A stretch of 20,865 nucleotides of DNA from Ga0077527 sp964531455 (GTDB lineage Bacteria > Pseudomonadota > Gammaproteobacteria > Burkholderiales > SG8-41): assembly GCA_964531455.1 (NCBI GenBank), contig CAZHFZ010000057.1, forward strand, positions 1 to 20,865, written 5' to 3'. The notes beneath the pieces were generated by a model. It saw only the letters and a program-made list of their open reading frames with translations, searched no databases and was not told the origin of the DNA. The translations under genes were made by a program, and so were the position numbers. Below are positions 6,390-14,017 of the stretch, piece by piece. Every line of letters starts with the position of its first letter. The first letter of the stretch is position 1.

Positions 6390-7997
6390 ATGCCTTCGTT
6401 TGGCACCTTTGACTACATCATCGTCGGCGCGGGTAGCGCCGGTTGCGTGCTGGCGAACCGGTTGTCCGTTGATCCGAATGTGTCGGTGCTGCTGATCGAA
6501 GCGGGCGGCAACGATGACTGGATGTGGATCCGTATTCCCGTTGGTTATCTCTACTGCATCGGCAATCCGCGCACCGACTGGTGCTACAAGACGGTCGCCG
6601 AAGCCGGACTCAACGGCCGCTCGATCAACTATCCGCGCGGGCGGGTGATCGGTGGTTCGTCGTCGATCAACGCGATGCTTTATCTGCGCGGCCAGGCGCG
6701 GGATTACGACGAGTGGGCGCAACTCACCGGTGATGAGAGCTGGTCATGGGCGCAGGTGTTGCCGGTGTTCATGCAGGCCGAAGATCACTGGCGCGGGGCT
6801 GATGAGAAACACGGCGCAGGTGGCGAGCTGCGTGTGGAAACGCCGCGCGTGCAGTGGGACATCATTGATGCCTTTCGCGATGCGGCGGTTGAAGCCGGCA
6901 TACCGGCGACGGAGGATTTCAATCGCGGCAACAATGAAGGCGTGTCGCGCTTTGAGGTCACGCAGAAAAGCGGTGTGCGCTGGAGTGCAGCGCGGGCTTT
7001 TCTCGATCCGGCGCGTTCGCGTCCCAACCTGACTGTAGTGACCGATGCGCTGGTGCATCGCGTGACCTTCGACGGCAAACGCGCGACGGGTGTGGAATTT
7101 TCGCGCAATGGCGTGGTTGAGCATGCCGTATCCGATCGCGAAACCATTTTGTCGGCGGGCGCCATCGGCAGTCCGCAGATTCTGCAGTTGTCGGGTGTCG
7201 GCCCCACTGCGCTGTTGCAGCAACACGGCATACCGGTGGTGCAGGATCTGCCAGTGGGTGAAAACCTGCAGGATCATCTGCAACTGCGGCTGGCTTTCCG
7301 CATCAAGAATGCGGTGACGCTGAACACGCTGCTCGATTCGTGGTGGGCGAAAGCGAAGATGGCGCTGGAATATGCGTTCAAACGAACAGGTCCTCTGACC
7401 ATGCCGCCGTCACAGCTCGGCGCATTCGCCAAATCCGGTCCGGCGCAGGCGACGCCGAATCTCGAATATCATGTGCAGCCGATTTCGCTGGATCGTTTCG
7501 GCGAGCCGCCGCACAGATTCCCGGCCTTTACCGCCAGCGTGTGCAACATCCGTCCGACGTCGCGCGGTTCGGTGCGCATTACTTCAAACGATCCGCGTGC
7601 GCATCCGGCGATTGCGCCGAACTACCTGTCCACGGACGAGGATCGCCGGGTGGCGGTCGAGGCGATCCGGCTGACGCGGCGCATCGTGAATGAATCGGCT
7701 GCATTGAAACCGCATGCGCCGGAAGAGTTCATGCCGGGCCCGCAGTTCCAGAGCGATGCGGAACTGGTGCAGGCCGCGGGGCAGATCGGCTCCACGATTT
7801 TTCATCCGGTCGGTACCTGCAAAATGGGCCGTGCCGATGACCCGACTGCCGTGGTCGATACGCAGTTGCGGGTGCGCGGCATTCAAGGCTTGCGCGTGAT
7901 TGATGCGTCGGTGATGCCGACGATCACTTCCGGCAATACCAATGCGCCGGTGATGATGATTGCGGAGCGGGGAGCAGGGATTTTGAGGCGTGGCTGA
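6390..7997 (+). CDS. GMC-family FAD-dependent oxidoreductase (choline/alcohol dehydrogenase type)
   Basis: Members oxidise primary alcohols or cholines using FAD. The 535-residue length is typical. The N-terminal dinucleotide-binding motif VGAGSAG lies at about residues 12-18, with LLIEAGG closing the first Rossmann beta-alpha-beta unit. The first GMC signature is RGRVIGGSSSINAMLYLRG and the second is GAIGSPQILQLSGVG. The C-terminal active site has His472 (HPVGTCKMG) and Asn516/Asn518 (SGNTNAP), the expected His/Asn pair. The substrate cannot be deduced; the overall sequence resembles choline dehydrogenase and AlkJ-like alcohol dehydrogenases. No signal peptide is present. ATG at 6390 lies in an AT-rich leader with no strong Shine-Dalgarno sequence. 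The Bug receptor gene starts 62 bp downstream, so the two may be cotranscribed. Confidence 0.93.
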   Translation: MPSFGTFDYIIVGAGSAGCVLANRLSVDPNVSVLLIEAGGNDDWMWIRIPVGYLYCIGNPRTDWCYKTVAEAGLNGRSINYPRGRVIGGSSSINAMLYLRGQARDYDEWAQLTGDESWSWAQVLPVFMQAEDHWRGADEKHGAGGELRVETPRVQWDIIDAFRDAAVEAGIPATEDFNRGNNEGVSRFEVTQKSGVRWSAARAFLDPARSRPNLTVVTDALVHRVTFDGKRATGVEFSRNGVVEHAVSDRETILSAGAIGSPQILQLSGVGPTALLQQHGIPVVQDLPVGENLQDHLQLRLAFRIKNAVTLNTLLDSWWAKAKMALEYAFKRTGPLTMPPSQLGAFAKSGPAQATPNLEYHVQPISLDRFGEPPHRFPAFTASVCNIRPTSRGSVRITSNDPRAHPAIAPNYLSTDEDRRVAVEAIRLTRRIVNESAALKPHAPEEFMPGPQFQSDAELVQAAGQIGSTIFHPVGTCKMGRADDPTAVVDTQLRVRGIQGLRVIDASVMPTITSGNTNAPVMMIAERGAGILRRG

Positions 7998-8059
7998 GGG
8001 GCGTGGCTACAAAGCGTGGCGGGTGGCTGGTTATGAATAAATATTCTGAGGAGAACAGT

Positions 8060-9055
8060 GTGAATCCAATTAAATCGATTGCGTGTGTTGTTGTGGCGGG
8101 ATCTGTGTTGGCCTGCGGGACAGGTTTTGCGCAAGGCACATGGAAACCGGAGCGCAATATCGAGATTGTTGTCGGCTCCAGTGCCGGCACCGGTACTGAC
8201 CGCACGGCGCGACTGATCCAGAAAATCTGGCAGGACCAGAAGGCGCTGCCGGTCACTGCGACGGTGATCAACAAGCCGGGTGGCGGAGGAGCGGTGAGCT
8301 GGGCCTATCTCTCACCGAAGGCGGGCGACGGTCATTTCCTACTGGTGACTTCATACAACCTGGTCACCAACAACATTACCGGGCGCAGCACGCTGTCCCA
8401 TAACGACTTCACGCTGATTTCGCTGCTGATCAGTGAATACATCGGTTTCGCGGTGCGCCCTGAATCGCCCTATCAGTCGCTGGCCGAACTGGTGAAGGCG
8501 ATGCGCGAGAATCCCGATGCGGTGTCTTTCGGTATTTCGAGCAGCGCGGGCGGCGCCAACCATATTGCGGTGGGCCTGCTGGCCAAGGCGGCCGGTGTGG
8601 ATGTCAAAAAGCTCAAGGTCGTGATTTTCAACGGCGGTGGCGAGTCGCTGGCGGCGACGCTGGGCGGCCACGTCACGGTCTGGGTCAATTCGGCGGCATC
8701 GATTGCCAAGCCCTATGCTGCGGGGACGGTGCGGCCGCTGGCAATTTCGTCGCCACAGCGGCTGCCCGGCGCGCTGGCCAACCTGCCGACGACCAAGGAA
8801 GCGGGTTTCCCGACCGTGGCTGATAACTGGCGGCTGGTGATCGCTCCCAAGGGCCTCAGCACGGCGCAGGTCACTTATTGGGACAACGTCTTCAAGACCC
8901 TCACCCAGAGCAAGGAATGGAACGAAGATCTGGCTGCAGCGCAGATGAGCAACAGCTACCGCAACAGTGCCGATACGACGAAATACATCGCTGCCGAATA
9001 CGGTGATATCAAAGAAATACTGACCGAGCTCGGGCTGGCGAAGGCGGCGAAATAG
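8060..9055 (+). CDS. Bug/TctC-family periplasmic binding protein, second copy
   Basis: This 331-residue orphan solute receptor of the Bug/TctC family is only distantly similar to the copy at 2234-3196. The start is GTG at 8060, six bases after GAGGAG. This places a signal peptide (MNPIKSIACVVVAGSVLACG, cleavage near GFA-Q) at the N-terminus; an upstream ATG extension to 8003 would mask it. VLAC could alternatively act as a weak lipobox. Family features are the initial strand NIEIVVGSSAGTGTDRTARL, VINKPGGGGAVSW and GVDVKKLKVVIFNGGGESLA. The typical DNRPG segment is replaced by NKPGG, as in many Bug proteins. It follows the GMC oxidoreductase and may capture the substrate or product of that enzyme; this is inference. 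A hairpin terminator follows at 9103-9133. Confidence 0.92.
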   Translation: MNPIKSIACVVVAGSVLACGTGFAQGTWKPERNIEIVVGSSAGTGTDRTARLIQKIWQDQKALPVTATVINKPGGGGAVSWAYLSPKAGDGHFLLVTSYNLVTNNITGRSTLSHNDFTLISLLISEYIGFAVRPESPYQSLAELVKAMRENPDAVSFGISSSAGGANHIAVGLLAKAAGVDVKKLKVVIFNGGGESLAATLGGHVTVWVNSAASIAKPYAAGTVRPLAISSPQRLPGALANLPTTKEAGFPTVADNWRLVIAPKGLSTAQVTYWDNVFKTLTQSKEWNEDLAAAQMSNSYRNSADTTKYIAAEYGDIKEILTELGLAKAAK

Positions 9056-9102
9056 GCTGCCCGATAAGCGGCCAATGTGTAACAAGCTGTAACTGTAAGG
9101 CT

Positions 9103-9133
9103 TGTTGTCGCAAGGGTGCGACAACAGACTTTT
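9103..9133 (+). terminator. Probable intrinsic terminator after the second Bug gene
   Basis: TGTTGTCGCA (9103-9112) pairs perfectly with TGCGACAACA (9117-9126) across a 4-base loop, and a short T-run (GACTTTT) follows. It lies 47 bp after the receptor stop. The left arm could alternatively pair with AACAAGC at 9081-9087, giving a competing fold. The T-tract is short and offset by three bases, so termination may be partial. Confidence 0.55.
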
Positions 9134-9329
9134 CAGTAATGAGCGCGCAACTTGCTGTTTTCGTTTACTATTCGGCCCACGCGACTTAGTCAGTCAGAGG
9201 TATTGCCGGGTATTTGCTGCAATTGTGGTGACTCCAGGTGTCAACCAATCAGCTGTCAGCGCGTTTTTCGGTTCCAGTGGCTGCATTCCAGCTGCCGTGT
9301 TCCAAACTTAATTAATGAGGAATTATCAA

Positions 9330-9503
9330 ATGAACAAAATTTTCGCCGCCATTATCGCTGCTGCTTTCGCCGCTGTTAGCTTTGGCGCCATCGCCGCCAA
9401 GCACGAAGAAGGCATGAAGAAAGACGCACCGAAAGCTGAAGCCAAGAAAGATGCACCGAAAGCTGAAGCCAAGAAAGAAGAGAAAAAAGCCGACAAGAAG
9501 TAA
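9330..9503 (+). CDS. Small exported Lys/Ala/Glu-rich protein with tandem repeat
   Basis: This 57-residue gene has an excellent start: ATG at 9330 with TGAGGAA eight bases before it. Residues 1-23 form a signal peptide (MNKIFAAIIAAAFAAVSFGA, cleavage near AIAA). The mature part is about 34 residues, of which 13 are Lys and 9 are Asp/Glu, with no hydrophobic core, so it should be disordered in the periplasm or outside. It contains two consecutive copies of KDAPKAEAK, encoded by 27-bp direct repeats at 9420-9446 and 9447-9473 that differ by one base. I do not recognise a named family. Similar short signal-plus-lysine-rich proteins occur in betaproteobacteria, some annotated as acid-shock or phosphate-starvation-like. 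A strong terminator follows, so it appears to be a self-contained transcription unit. Confidence 0.8.
   Translation: MNKIFAAIIAAAFAAVSFGAIAAKHEEGMKKDAPKAEAKKDAPKAEAKKEEKKADKK
9420..9473 (+). repeat. Two tandem 27-bp in-frame repeats
   Basis: The unit encodes KDAPKAEAK. Copies at 9420-9446 and 9447-9473 are identical except for GAC versus GAT in the Asp codon. The near identity at synonymous positions indicates a recent duplication, or slippage, within the coding sequence. Confidence 0.9.
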
Positions 9504-9520
9504 TTCTTCTCAGCTTGTGA

Positions 9521-9548
9521 AAGGCAGGGCTTATGCCCTGCCTTTTTT
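9521..9548 (+). terminator. Strong intrinsic terminator after the small lysine-rich gene
   Basis: AAGGCAGGGC (9521-9530) pairs perfectly with GCCCTGCCTT (9535-9544) across the loop TTAT. A run of six T residues (9543-9548) partly overlaps the descending arm. It starts 17 bp after the stop codon at 9503 and ends 16 bp before the next start, so it should largely isolate the small gene from the TPR-hupE pair. Confidence 0.9.
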
Positions 9549-9564
9549 CATTTGTGAGCCCGTT

Positions 9565-10752
9565 ATGCATTTGAACCGATTGTTGCGCCTGCTTGTGCTG
9601 GCTGTTTTGCTGGCGGGCAGTCCGATTTCTGCAGCACCTTATCGCCCGACCGATGCTGCCGCTGTTCTGGAGCGGTTGCCGTTTAACAAGGGGGATGAGC
9701 GCACCCGGGCATTGGCTGCGGATCGCGCCAGACTGGCTGCCGCGCCGCGTGATCCCGTATTGGCGATGAAAGTGGCGAGCGCCTATTACGCGCTGGCCGG
9801 CGCCGAAGGCGATCCCCGTTACATTGGTTATGCCGAAGCTGCATTGGCGCCATGGGCTGCCGATCAGAATGCGCCGGCGGACATCCTTTATATGCGCGGC
9901 AAACTGCTGCAATGGCGCCATGAATATGCGCCTGCGCTGGAACTGTTTGCGCGGGCGCTGCAGCGCGAGCCTGGGCATTACGAAACCCTGAGTGGCCGTT
10001 CTGCAGTACTGACCGTGCTGGCCGACTACGCCGGGGCGCGGCGCGATTGCGAAACCATGCGTGAGCGCGAAAAAGAACTCTACTGGGCCAGTTGTCTGGC
10101 CTATATCGACGGGCAGACCGGAAAGGCTGCTGCTGCTGAGCGCCAGTTGACCGACCTTCTGGCGCGCGACGCCGGCAACAGCCCTGAAGGCCAGCTGTGG
10201 TTGCTGACGCGGATGGCGGATCTGGCGACGCGTCTGGGGCGTCAGGCAGATGCCGAACGTTACTATCGCCGTGCCTTGTCACTCGGCATTACCAGTCAGT
10301 ACCTGCTGTCGAATTACGGTGATTTCCTGATTGACCAGGGGCGTCCCGCCGAAGCCGTTGCGTTGTTGCGCGATTGGGTGCGCTCCGATGTGCTGCTGCT
10401 GCGGCTGACGCTGGCGGCCAAGGCAACGGGTATACCGGAATTCAAGACTTATGCGCAGACCCTGCGTGAGCGTTTTGCCGCGGCTGCGATGCGCGGCGAC
10501 ACGCTGCACCGGCAGGAGGAGTCACGCTTCCAGTTGTCGGTGGAGGGCAACAAGGCCCGAGCGCTGGAATTGGCGGTGGCGAACTGGGCGATCCAGCGTG
10601 AACCCTACGATGCACGCATCCTGCTCGAAGCCGCCGTCGCCGCAGGGCGCCGTGATGCGGCACAACCCGTGCTCGACTGGCTGGCGCAGTCCAAACATGA
10701 GGATCCGCAGCTTGCGGCCTTGGCCAGGGCTTTGTCCGGGGGGCGGCCATGA
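9565..10752 (+). CDS. Exported TPR-repeat protein, translationally coupled to a HupE-like protein
   Basis: The 395-residue product starts at ATG 9565, just after the terminator, with a weak ribosome-binding site (GTGAG). An upstream extension through the terminator is rejected. A signal peptide (MHLNRLLRLLVLAVLLAGSP, cleavage near ISA-A, residue 23) predicts a periplasmic or outer-membrane location. The rest is alpha-helical with tetratricopeptide-like pairs, clearest at about residues 105-138 (RGKLLQWRHEYAPALELFAR), 208-241 (ADLATRLGRQADAERYYRRA) and 245-275 (LSNYGDFLIDQGRPAEAVAL). TPR arrays mediate protein-protein contacts. The stop overlaps the next start by four bases (ATGA), so it probably works with the HupE/UreJ-type protein, perhaps as an assembly or partner factor; that role is inference. 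Confidence 0.85.
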   Translation: MHLNRLLRLLVLAVLLAGSPISAAPYRPTDAAAVLERLPFNKGDERTRALAADRARLAAAPRDPVLAMKVASAYYALAGAEGDPRYIGYAEAALAPWAADQNAPADILYMRGKLLQWRHEYAPALELFARALQREPGHYETLSGRSAVLTVLADYAGARRDCETMREREKELYWASCLAYIDGQTGKAAAAERQLTDLLARDAGNSPEGQLWLLTRMADLATRLGRQADAERYYRRALSLGITSQYLLSNYGDFLIDQGRPAEAVALLRDWVRSDVLLLRLTLAAKATGIPEFKTYAQTLRERFAAAAMRGDTLHRQEESRFQLSVEGNKARALELAVANWAIQREPYDARILLEAAVAAGRRDAAQPVLDWLAQSKHEDPQLAALARALSGGRP

Positions 10753-11867
10753 AACGGATTCTTTGCGTATTGCTGCTGATGACCTTGTCTGCAGTGGCGC
10801 AGGCCCACAAACCGAGTGACAGCCACCTCGTGATCAAGGCCGATTCGGGACGCATTGAAGGGCAGTGGGACATCGCGCTGCGCGACCTTGAGTATGCCAT
10901 CGGCCTTGATGCCGACGGCAATGGCGAAATTACCTGGGGCGAACTGTCGGCGCGGCACAAGGATCTGGCTTCGTATGCGCTGGCACGGTTGCAGGTTTCG
11001 TCGGGTGATGCCGCCTGTGTGATGCAGGCAACGGATCATCTGGTCGATCAGCACAGTGACGGGGCTTACGCCGTGATCCGTTTTGGCGGTGATTGCGCAG
11101 TGGCAGGCACGCTGAAAATCCGTTACAGCCTGTTTTTTGAACTGGATCCGACGCATCGCGGCCTGACGCGTATCGAGGCGGGTGGTGTGACGCAGACGGC
11201 CGTGTTCGGGCCGGAGCGTGCGGAGCAGACATTCAATCTGGCGACGCCGTCCTTGCTCGAGCAGATCGTCGCCTATGTGCGTGAGGGCGTGTGGCATATC
11301 TGGATCGGTTTTGACCATGTGCTGTTCCTGCTTTCGCTGTTGCTGCCAGCGGTATGGCAGCGGGCAGGCGGGCGCTGGTCTCCTGCGCCGCGGTTTGCAC
11401 CGGCATTCTGGGAGGTGCTGAAGGTAGTAACGGCATTTACCGTTGCGCATTCCATCACGCTGAGTCTCGCCGCGCTGGAGCTGATTGCCTTGCCGTCGCG
11501 TCTGGTGGAGTCGGTGATTGCCGCCTCGGTTGTGCTGGCTGCGCTGAATAACCTGTTCCCGCTGGTCAGCGGCCGTCGCTGGGCCATGGCCTTCGGTTTC
11601 GGATTGATCCACGGTTTCGGTTTTGCATCGGTGCTGACCGAACTCGGACTGCCGGGTGATGCGCTGGTATCGTCGCTGTTCGGTTTCAATGTCGGCGTCG
11701 AGCTGGGGCAACTGGCCATCGTCGTGGTATTCCTGCCGCTGGCCTTTGCGCTGCGCAGCACGAAGTTCTACTCGCGGGTCGTGTTCACCGGAGGTTCAAT
11801 CACTGTGGCGCTGCTGGCAGCGGTATGGCTGGCGGAACGCGCACTGGATATCGAACTGCTGCCCTGA
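10749..11867 (+). CDS. HupE/UreJ-family membrane protein with N-terminal EF-hand loop
   Basis: The 372-residue protein starts at ATG 10749, overlapping the TPR gene stop by four bases. A signal peptide (cleavage near AQA-H, residue 19) precedes a periplasmic domain of about 150 residues. That domain includes a canonical EF-hand calcium loop at 54-65 (DADGNGEITWGE) with acidic or amide ligands at positions 1, 3, 5 and 12. About six hydrophobic segments follow, beginning near residue 185. The first contains His183 and Asp189-His190 in GVWHIWIGFDHVLF, the expected metal-binding signature of HupE/UreJ proteins, which are proposed nickel or cobalt permeases. No hydrogenase or urease genes are visible, so the metal and purpose are unknown. 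The gene is convergent with the antiporter gene, leaving only four bases between the stops. Confidence 0.88.
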   Translation: MKRILCVLLLMTLSAVAQAHKPSDSHLVIKADSGRIEGQWDIALRDLEYAIGLDADGNGEITWGELSARHKDLASYALARLQVSSGDAACVMQATDHLVDQHSDGAYAVIRFGGDCAVAGTLKIRYSLFFELDPTHRGLTRIEAGGVTQTAVFGPERAEQTFNLATPSLLEQIVAYVREGVWHIWIGFDHVLFLLSLLLPAVWQRAGGRWSPAPRFAPAFWEVLKVVTAFTVAHSITLSLAALELIALPSRLVESVIAASVVLAALNNLFPLVSGRRWAMAFGFGLIHGFGFASVLTELGLPGDALVSSLFGFNVGVELGQLAIVVVFLPLAFALRSTKFYSRVVFTGGSITVALLAAVWLAERALDIELLP

Positions 11868-11871
11868 CGTC

Positions 11872-13578
11872 TCAGCCGGGTTTTCCGTCCGGTTGTTTCA
11901 TGCGGTCGAGGACATAACCGGTCATACCCGAAGCGAGTTCGTGTTCGCCGATGAACACCCGGTCGGGGCGGTCGCTCTTCAGCAGTTCGGCCTCTTCGTC
12001 GCTGTGGGTGAGTACGATGATTTCAATCGCCGGATTGAGCTGGTGCGCGGTATCGATCATGTGCTGAGCCCGCGCCGAGTCCGACATGGCGATGACCAGC
12101 ATGCGTGCCCGGGTGACATGGGCCTGTATCAATACCGCCGGTTCGGCGGCGTCGCCTGACACCGCCGGGATGTTGCGGGCGCGCAGGGCTTCCACTGTTT
12201 CGCGATTTTGCTCGGCAACAACGACAGCGATTCCCTGTTCAGACAGTGCGTCGGCGATGCGTCTGCCGACTCGGCCGTGGCCGACAATCAGTACGTGACC
12301 GGTCAGCAGGTTGGCGGAGGTGCTGTCCGGCAGGACTGCAAGCGGGTCGTTGGTGCGTTCCATTACGCGTGCGATATCCGAGCGCGACTGTATCCACCGG
12401 CACAGGGGTTCGATCAGGCTGAATACCAGCGGATTGAGCGCGATTGAAATGACGGCACCGGCGAGGATCAGGTTCTGGCCTTCAACCGGCAGCAGCTTCA
12501 GCGCGACACCGAGGCCGGCGAGGATGAATGAAAATTCACCGATCTGGGCGAGGCTGGCGGACACGGTGAGCGCGGTGTTCAGCGGATAGCGGAAGGCAAG
12601 CACGATGGCAAAAGCCGCCAGCGATTTTCCGATGATGATGATGCCGACCACGATCAGGATGTGCAGCGGGTCGTTGATCAGGATGCTCGGGTCGAACAGC
12701 ATGCCGACCGAGACAAAGAACAGCACTGAAAAAGCGTCGCGCAGCGGCAATGATTCTTCCGCGGCGCGATGACTCAGTTCCGATTCGCGCAGTACCATGC
12801 CGGCGAAAAAAGCGCCCAGTGCGAACGACACGCCGAACAGCGCTGCGGCGCCGTAGGCAATGCCCAGTGCCGCGGCAATGACGCACAACGTGAACAGTTC
12901 GCGGGAGGCCGTGCGCGCCACCTGCCACAATATCCACGGGAACAGGCGTTTGCCGACAATCAGCATCAGGGCGACGAAGATTGCGATTTGCCCAAGCGTG
13001 TAACCGAGGGTTTTCAGCAGTGCGGTGGCGTTCACGCTGTCGCCGCTGCCACCCAGGATGCCGGCCAGCGGCGGCAGCAGTACCAGCGCGAGAACCATGA
13101 CCATGTCTTCGACAACCAGCCAGCCGACAGCGATGCGACCGTTCATTGAATCCATCAAGCCGCGGCTTTCCAGTGCCTTGAGCAGCACCACGGTGCTGGC
13201 GACCGACAGTGCGAGGCCGAATACGAGGCCGGCGCCCAGTGACCAACCCCAGAAATGCGCGACGGCCATGCCGAGCAGTGTGGCGACGGCGATCTGCACA
13301 ATGGCGCCGGGCAGGGCAATCTTGCGTACGGACATCAGATCGTCGATCGAAAGGTGCAGTCCGACGCCGAACATCAGCAGCATCACGCCGATTTCGGCGA
13401 GCTGGCCGGCCAATTCCATGTCGGCGACGAAACCCGGGGTGTGCGGACCGATCAGGATGCCGGCGATCAGATAGCCGACCAGCGGCGGCAGTTTAAGCCT
13501 TGCAGCAATGAGGCCGAAGACCAGCGCCAGGCCGAACGCGGCGGCGACGGTGGTGATCAGGTTGATGCTGTGGGGCAA
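11872..13578 (-). CDS. ybaL: YbaL/Kef-type CPA2 cation:proton antiporter with TrkA-N domain
   Basis: CPA2 antiporters exchange K+ or Na+ for protons across the inner membrane. The 568-residue product has about 12 hydrophobic segments, then a TrkA-N (RCK) Rossmann domain starting near residue 428 with LTGHVLIVGHGRVGRRIADA (GHGRVG at about 433-438). The N-terminal segment LVGYLIAGILIGPHTPGFVA and the block VASTVVLLKALE match Escherichia coli YbaL closely. I chose TTG at 13578 because GGAG lies nine bases upstream and the resulting N-terminus (MPHSINLITT) aligns residue for residue with the YbaL start as I recall it. An upstream GTG at 13614 would add 12 residues. It follows the ABM-domain gene by 80 bp on the same strand and converges on hupE. 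Confidence 0.9.
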   Translation of the reverse strand: MPHSINLITTVAAAFGLALVFGLIAARLKLPPLVGYLIAGILIGPHTPGFVADMELAGQLAEIGVMLLMFGVGLHLSIDDLMSVRKIALPGAIVQIAVATLLGMAVAHFWGWSLGAGLVFGLALSVASTVVLLKALESRGLMDSMNGRIAVGWLVVEDMVMVLALVLLPPLAGILGGSGDSVNATALLKTLGYTLGQIAIFVALMLIVGKRLFPWILWQVARTASRELFTLCVIAAALGIAYGAAALFGVSFALGAFFAGMVLRESELSHRAAEESLPLRDAFSVLFFVSVGMLFDPSILINDPLHILIVVGIIIIGKSLAAFAIVLAFRYPLNTALTVSASLAQIGEFSFILAGLGVALKLLPVEGQNLILAGAVISIALNPLVFSLIEPLCRWIQSRSDIARVMERTNDPLAVLPDSTSANLLTGHVLIVGHGRVGRRIADALSEQGIAVVVAEQNRETVEALRARNIPAVSGDAAEPAVLIQAHVTRARMLVIAMSDSARAQHMIDTAHQLNPAIEIIVLTHSDEEAELLKSDRPDRVFIGEHELASGMTGYVLDRMKQPDGKPG

Positions 13579-13658
13579 GGCACGGTTCTCCGAATGATCA
13601 GTGATACTTAACACAATTACGTGTACGCATCATGAACGGATCGGATACGGGGTACCGG

Positions 13659-14003
13659 TCAGTCGTGTTTGTCGCGACTGTCGCCGGGTGCCTGCGTCCT
13701 TTCGGTCATGCCGTAATCGCGGATTACGCCGGCGACACGCAGCCGGTAATTCCGAAAAATGCCGTTTCGTCCGCTGGTCTGTGCTTCACGATGCGCTTCA
13801 AGCCCGCGCCAGCGAGTGACCGCAGCCTCGTCGCGAAACACCGACAGCGACAGGATCTTGCCGGGTTCGCTGAGGCTTTCAAACCGCTCGATCGAAATGA
13901 ATCCGTCGACCTGCTCAAGCAAGGGGCGCAGGCTGGCAGCGATGTCGAGATATTCCTGTTTGCGACCAGGGTCGGGCCACACTTCGAAGATGACCGCAAT
14001 CAC
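13659..14003 (-). CDS. Antibiotic biosynthesis monooxygenase (ABM)-domain protein
   Basis: ABM-domain proteins are small dimeric ferredoxin-like-fold proteins; some are cofactor-free monooxygenases and some degrade heme. The 114-residue product opens MIAVIFEVWPDPGRKQEYLD, typical of this family. LRPLLEQVDGFISIERFES and the ILSLSVFRDEAAVTRW segment that follows are the standard core. The start is GTG at 14003, with only a weak GGAA upstream; no in-frame ATG fits the family start. The C-terminal 20 residues are polar and likely unstructured. It starts 14 bp after the SDR stop, so it is probably cotranscribed with hpnC-hpnD-SDR. Its substrate is unknown. Confidence 0.82.
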   Translation of the reverse strand: MIAVIFEVWPDPGRKQEYLDIAASLRPLLEQVDGFISIERFESLSEPGKILSLSVFRDEAAVTRWRGLEAHREAQTSGRNGIFRNYRLRVAGVIRDYGMTERTQAPGDSRDKHD

Positions 14004-14017
14004 AGGGGATGGTTCCG

